From positions 14,561,430 to 14,625,429 of the forward strand of contig CM057129.1 in NCBI GenBank assembly GCA_029964075.1: DNA of 64,000 nt. Reading direction: 5' to 3'. Shown one piece after another: positions 59,601-64,000 of the stretch. This DNA comes from Patiria pectinifera (Eukaryota; Echinodermata; Asteroidea; Valvatida; Asterinidae). Position 1 is the first letter of the stretch. Every line of letters starts with the position of its first letter. A program made the position numbers and the translations under genes. Below the pieces are notes generated by a model. The model was not told the origin of the DNA, did not search any database, and saw only the letters and a program-made list of their open reading frames with translations.

Positions 59601-61260
59601 TCATTTTGTTCAGTCCCGTCGACACATAATAAAATCATTGCAATGAATAAATCTAGATAACAGTACGCACTTGGCTTCATTTAATTTAGCCATCTTGACG
59701 GATGCAGCTGCAATTTTGTTGCTTCTTCAGACCGACCCTACTTCAGGGACAAACAAATATGAGAATCATAAAACAAAAAACTTGAAGCCCTTATCTTTAA
59801 GTGCACGTCATGGATTCAGCAGTAAAAAGCTACTTTTATGTCTTGCAGAGTATCCTCCTGAGGAGTTGGGGAAAGAACTGAAACCTCGCGAGATGGTTGA
59901 GCGGAGTATACGTTCAGTGGTACTAAGCATATTTGTTTGGTTACACCTCTATGTTCCGACACCCCTACGTTCCGACTACACATATTCCTATTCCTAACCC
60001 TAACCTTAACCCTAACCCTAACCGGGAGTAACACAATCTAGGTTGTCGGAACATAGGGGTGTCGGAACATAGAGCAGTCACCATTTGTTTTATACTAATA
60101 TGACACAGATCGACGCTTTGACAACGGGGTGATTATGTCAAGCTTGGGAACTATTCCAAAGACGTGTTTCAGTTGAATGCTGTCCCGTTGAATGCTGTAC
60201 ATTTTTTTGGTGGCACATTTTAATGATATTTTGTTCATTTTCTTACAGAGCTTTCGCATTCATTCAGTTTTGCCAATTCTGTATTGAGTTTCGATTTTGT
60301 GCACACAATACTTTGCTTATAGTTATTCTGTTTCTTTATAATGCATTCAAGACGACATTTTCATCCATAGGTTAAATTTCTACAACCTATTTTCAATCAA
60401 ATTGCTTACAATCGTGTAATTTTTGCAATTTTTCTACTTCGTTTATTGGCAATCAATTATAAATTCAAGGGTTCTAAAAGTAGGGAAGCGATTTAATCTT
60501 CATGAGGACTAAAATAATAAGTGTATTAACCTTTCAATTCAATCCAATTCGATTCAAACTCACATTTATTTCCATTATATCAAATGAAAAATATAGGCAG
60601 AGAATACATGAATAAGTAAATGGAATTGTCGAAAAGGTGCAAGAAGCGGAAACATAGGTATGGACTACGGAGACATCTTCTAGAAGCCTGGGCTTGTGGC
60701 GAGATGCCTAGGACGGACTAACACAGAACAGAAACAAGTACATAGACCTACAGACAGTTGGACAGAGACAGAACTTAAGCATGGAAACTCACAGATCAAC
60801 TAGAATTAAAGTACATATTGAACGAGAAGAACATTTCCGAAAAAAAAGCCAAAATGAGAAGTAAACTGTGTCAGATACTGGGAGATGAGAGCTCCTTTAT
60901 AGGCGTGTTTCACTAATGAAACTGTTTGAAAGGGACAGGTATTGAGTTAAATCTATCCCAGATCATTATTATGAAAAACGATACCTGAAGTTCGGGGCAA
61001 TTATGTTTTCTATGTGACATTTCAGAACAAAAAAAATCTGGTCTTATAATGTGGTAACTTGTCCTCAATGAGCATAAAATTGTATCATTCAGCGGGTTTA
61101 AATCCACAAAAATATGTCCGATGCTCACTCACATCCATGTTGGTCTCTGTTTTAGGCAGGCGGACTTCACTGCTCAAATCATCACGATTGTTTCCTAAAA
61201 AATCCATATTCCGGTGGCTGTTTTGGCGGCCTATGCAGAGGTGGCAGTCCGTTCAAATGA
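53627..61260 (+). CDS. candidate secreted four-cysteine peptide precursor (81 residues, three exons)
   Basis: Exons: 53627-53696 (ATG with A at -3, donor GTAAGTTA), 59849-59919 (acceptor TTTTATGTCTTGCAG, weak donor GTACTA) and 61156-61260 (acceptor TTGGTCTCTGTTTTAG, TGA stop). Phases agree (1, then 0). Exon 1 encodes a signal peptide (MKAYMCLVLLVFVGCTW). Exon 2 is an acidic/basic pro-region (YPPEELGKELKPREM) ending with RSIR, a furin-type RxxR site. Exon 3 gives a mature peptide of about 36 residues with CSNHHDC, GGCFGGLC and a RGGSPFK tail: spacing C-x5-C-x9-C-x4-C. The signal, pro-region, RxxR and four-Cys layout resembles LEAP-2 precursors and other peptide hormones or antimicrobials, but no family match is claimed. 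The first intron (6.2 kb) is packed with palindromic repeats. The second donor is the weakest point; exon 1 and exon 3 borders are strong. Confidence 0.45.
54160..57190. mobile_element. large composite foldback cluster (~3 kb)
   Basis: The outer arms match in inverted orientation: TTTACTCATTATTCTAGACC on the left (54168) against the complement of TTGAATAATGAGTAAATC at 57164-57181, continuing through CCCTATGTTTCC, a TTATGCAAATT block and the CCACCACTTGG block. An inner inverted pair (54640-54690 against 55080-55130, TGTGATATCCCT) and the 55800-56760 array are nested inside. No transposase frame. Confidence 0.6.
55800..56760. repeat. tandem ~190-bp units with AAGATGGCGGC (YY1-like) motifs
   Basis: About five diverged units share TTCCTTGGTATCAAA, a GGGTTTGCCA block, and a pair of ATGGCGGCCAT or AAGATGGCTGCCAT motifs. 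At least ten such motifs occur in 0.95 kb. A 75-bp hairpin at 55918-55995 has arms ending GATGGGGTA and TACCCCATC. AANATGGCGGC is the vertebrate YY1 consensus. Confidence 0.65.
57200..57400 (+). repeat. direct partial duplicate of the foldback arm
   Basis: ATTTATGCAAATTAGGCATA and TTTAGGGACCTTATAG repeat the sequence at 56915-57000 in the same orientation, about 360 bp further on. Confidence 0.55.
57645..58430. mobile_element. ~785-bp palindromic element
   Basis: GGCCCTATTTTGGTAAAATG at the left end is mirrored by CATTTTACCAAAATAGGGCC at the right. A related CACCATTTTACCAAAATAG half-site sits in the middle (57970). Non-coding. Confidence 0.6.
59947..60074. mobile_element. 128-bp palindromic element with telomere-repeat core
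   Basis: The arms are CTCTATGTTCCGACACCCCT on the left and AGGGGTGTCGGAACATAGAG on the right. Between them lies CCTAACCCTAACC-type sequence (about 59988-60022), four to six copies of the animal telomere hexamer with one CTTAACC variant. Confidence 0.7.
60075..61155. other. second intron of the four-Cys precursor candidate, no other gene seen
   Basis: No supportable exon or named repeat. A stretch of CAATTCAATCCAATTCGATT near 60536 looks like a repeat tail. Confidence 0.4.
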
Positions 61261-62255
61261 TCCCCGGAAATGACCATGGTAAGCACAATGCATCATTATC
61301 GATTTGGCGACCGTTCCCCAACGTTTCTCAAGTAGGTCTAGTGTTGGAAAACCTCTTTCCTTACGATTTTAAATGCATACGTCCCCTGAAACGTCTCCAT
61401 CGTTAGTCCTTGAAGAAATCATGGTATTTTTGTTATTGTCCCCATACAGATCGACAGTGGTCAACCGACAGCAAGGCTTCCTTATGTTTAAATAACAAGA
61501 TTTGTCGTTAATTTATTAAGTATTCCTCTCCCCCGATACGATTGTCTCAGTTTTTAAATGGATGCCGTGACATTGCTAGTCACTCCTGAAGGCTGATCAA
61601 GATTGTGAATTTTTAGAAAGATATTGAAATCAAAATTAATCAAAAACAAATGTAATTGATCCGTGAATACCGACATATTAATTCTTCACTTGACGCATAA
61701 AAATCCTGCAGATAAATTCTTCTCGTCATTTAAATGACACGAATTATATAGCTCGAGCACGGGCTTAATGTTATCTCCACTTCGTTATGGCTAGCAAAAT
61801 CTGCTTTCAAGATTGTTCCTGTCTCAATATTTTAGTTATTCCCGGTTTCTTTTTTATCCTCGGTGCGTGGTTTTTCATTATCGCCGATGAAGGGCAAAAT
61901 CCATTGTTACAATATCAATTAATATCCTTCATGCATTTATCGTATGAGCAGCGCTGGGATATGAAAACGTTTGCATCCGAGGATTATTTATTTTTGGGAA
62001 GGGCAGAAAACAAGACCCAGAGAAAACATGAGAAGGTTCCTTGCCAAAATAATATGCACACTTGTTTATTGTGATTTCAAATCAAAAGGTCATCGAAGTT
62101 TACCCACCAAAATTTAATTTTTGGTTGGATTAAAATGCCTGTTCAGAAATCCTGGATATAATGCATCTTGGGTCGATTGTTATATTTGCATTCCAGTAAC
62201 GGCAACGGTACAATACCATCATATTATAGATATATGCTACGCCCCGACTGTTACA
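61261..62255. other. 3' flank of the four-Cys precursor candidate, nothing assigned
   Basis: A GTAAGC donor-like site at 61279 and an acceptor-like CCCCATACAG at 61449 could remove an intron from the 3' untranslated region. No AATAAA was seen within the first few hundred bases. Nothing else is supported. Confidence 0.35.
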
Positions 62256-62277
62256 TTGTCCCAACTATAGTTGGGGG

Positions 62278-62730
62278 CCAATGCCGTAGTCGGGCGGCGT
62301 AATTTTTTTCCTAGGAGGGTTAGGGGCAATGTCATAAATAATTCAGTTTTTCCTTTGAATCATTGCAAGACTTAGGTTCTCGTTCTATTTTCCCCTTAAT
62401 TTAAAATTATCTCAGTGATAAATTTGGAGAAGAAAAATAGCTGATGAAAATGAGCAGCGACGACGTGGATTCGAACCAGGGATCTTTGAATCCATAAGCT
62501 CATCTCGCTATCCACTAGGCTACTGTGTGGTAGCTCGACGACAACAGTTCTATAAAATGCTTTAATGTATTGTAACTAGTTGAGTAACTAACAACAATGC
62601 TGTTGATGTCTTTGTCCGTTCTCATGGATAAACATAATTTTCCCATAGAAACTACTGAATTATTCATGACATTGCCCCTAACCCTCCTAGGAATAAAAAT
62701 TACGCAGCCGGGCGTAACAGCTGCAATGAT
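62278..62730. mobile_element. inverted-repeat element enclosing a tRNA-like sequence
   Basis: TTCCTAGGAGGGTTAGGGGC (left) mirrors GCCCCTAACCCTCCTAGGAA (right), with GGGCGGCGTAAT and ATTACGCAGCCGGGC further out. The minus-strand middle (about 62530-62450) has an A-box-like TAGCCTAGTGGATAGCGAG and a perfect B box GGTTCGAATCC (62467-62477). No acceptor stem closes well, so this is a tRNA-like or SINE core, not a confident tRNA gene. Confidence 0.55.
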
Positions 62731-63249
62731 TCTACAATATAGTGTCTCTTGTGAGTATATTTACTGTGATTTCTTTTTCTCGCCGAAGACTCATGCTGAT
62801 TGTATACTATTCCTAATATGATAATTGCTCTATCAATTACAAACACTTTAGTTGTGTAAAATACTCGGCCATTTTTGTACATCTTTGTTACAAAAGCTCA
62901 GATACGCTGTTCCTGAATCTTACAAGAGGTGTGTATTTACTGTAAAAGAAGATCTAATTCTTCAAAAAAGGACCTTGAAATCATTCGTTATTAATAATGA
63001 ACCTAGGCTATTTCTTATTCCTTTTCTTCCTTCGATGCTTCCTCTTTCGTAAACTTACTGTGAATGATATAGCTATATGTAGCAAAATAAAGGGAGTCTT
63101 GCAAAATAATTTATCAGTGACAATGAATAATTCATTCAAACCGTCTGTCTCTGTACGAGTCATCCATGTTCTTTGGTTGTATTTTCAAACCCTTGCCTCA
63201 TAATACTTGCATCCTTGAAAAGGTATAAATACAAGAGGTCGTGAAGATA

Positions 63250-63908
63250 CCGGGTGACCCCCAAAAAATGCAACCTTAAATCATTTGCCTTTAAAAAAAA
63301 AAAGGATCGGTGGATTTTTATGTTTTTGGTATCAGATTAAAGCTGAGAGCTTTTTCTTTCAGATACTAATAAATGCCAATATGTAAAAGTAGCCATTTCT
63401 CATCCTGTACACACAAATATTACCACAGTCGGGGATTTTCACTGTACCTATTTGTGCATATCCTAATCCTTACAAACAACACCGCACATACTATGACAAG
63501 TGTACAAATGAGTTTGATGGAAGAACTCTTATTTTTCACCTGAACAGGTATCTCATCCTTTTTAGTCATATTTTAAACCCTTGCAGCATCATAAATATGT
63601 CAAAATACTACAGAAAGTGCACAAAATAGTGAAGGATAATTGCACAGCAGTATTATGCTTACAGTAAAATGTTTCGCTGTTTAAAGCTTTTGTGTAACAG
63701 GATGAAAAAGGACTACTTTTACATAATTGACATTTTCTCAGCAACCCAAAGTGCTATTTTCATGATTTGGCAGTAATTGAAAGAAAAGGCTCTCAGCCTT
63801 AATCTGATACCCAAAACATTAAAATCCACCGATCCCTTTTGTTTTTAAAGGCAAATGTTTTAGGGTTGCATTTGGGTTTTTTTTTTGCGGGGGGGAGTGG
63901 TCACCCTG
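63250..63908. mobile_element. 659-bp palindromic element with TA target duplication
   Basis: The ends are CCGGGTGACCCCCAAAAAA and, inverted, CAGGGTGACCACTCCCCCCC. TA lies just outside each end (63248-63249 and 63909-63910). The arms share GGATCGGTGGATTTTTATG and its complement. It is a mariner-type MITE like those at 1726 and 16906. Confidence 0.7.
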
Positions 63909-64000
63909 TACATACATGACTTGTAGTCTGCGTGGAGGCCAGTACACTATTTTCTTTTTATCATGACCCCCGCCTACAGTAAAGACGTGCGCCTTTGCCG

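Noticed and set aside
61156..61278. Trp/Arg-rich frame with a GTAAGC donor at 61279 and a last exon at 61450-61511
   Set aside because: It also joins in phase from exon 1, but has no known motif. The overlapping frame has four regularly spaced cysteines and a stop, typical of a real peptide, so I kept that one; transcript data could reverse this.
62450..62530. Functional tRNA gene on the minus strand
   Set aside because: The promoter boxes are good, but the acceptor and T stems do not pair well by eye; treated as tRNA-like.

Overview
The window is nuclear DNA of an intron-rich animal, most likely a marine deuterostome invertebrate such as an echinoderm. That placement is an inference from gene families, short scattered exons with GT-AG borders, and a very heavy load of small palindromic DNA elements. 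There is no operon structure, no CRISPR array and no bacterial gene organisation.

Layout. (1) 0.5-1.1 kb: the last two exons of a DEG/ENaC (acid-sensing/degenerin type) sodium channel gene whose body lies left of the window. (2) 6.2-15.9 kb: a complete 12-exon paralogue on the same strand, 611 codons, in which every intron phase agrees. The pair is a tandem duplication with a shared 76-nt penultimate-region exon. (3) 16-21 kb: palindromic elements and hAT-type ends. (4) 21.2-21.5 kb, minus strand: a compact gene for a macin-family (hydramacin-like) antimicrobial peptide. (5) 22-26.4 kb: an array of diverged units carrying a CAACTATAGTTGG palindrome, GC-rich minisatellites, a ~200-bp satellite, and a hAT-like element with a perfect 8-bp target duplication. 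(6) 29.1-32.7 kb, minus strand: three splice-bounded segments that read through in phase as a small Cys-rich protein resembling single-domain VWC proteins (tentative). (7) 33-50 kb: a large array of a ~2.3-kb repeat, two blocks in each orientation, interrupted by a palindromic element, a 734-bp solo LTR and small DNA elements. A lone exon at 41.0 kb may encode part of a three-finger (Ly6/uPAR-like) domain. (8) 50.7-51.1 kb, minus strand: two consecutive exons of an endophilin-A (SH3GL-like) gene, covering the end of the BAR domain and the start of the linker. (9) 53.6-61.3 kb, plus strand: a three-exon candidate gene for an 81-residue secreted precursor with an RxxR site and a four-cysteine C-terminal peptide. 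Its first intron is filled by a foldback cluster with many AAGATGGCGGC (YY1-like) motifs. (10) 60-64 kb: a palindrome with a telomere-repeat core, a tRNA-like sequence inside inverted repeats, and a TA-flanked palindromic element.

The genes do not form one pathway. Two or three of them (macin, four-Cys precursor, VWC-like) are small secreted Cys-rich proteins of the kind used in innate defence or signalling; the others are an ion channel pair and a membrane-curvature protein. The most unusual candidates are the four-Cys precursor and the minus-strand Cys-rich gene. Both are assembled from splice signals by eye and need transcript evidence.
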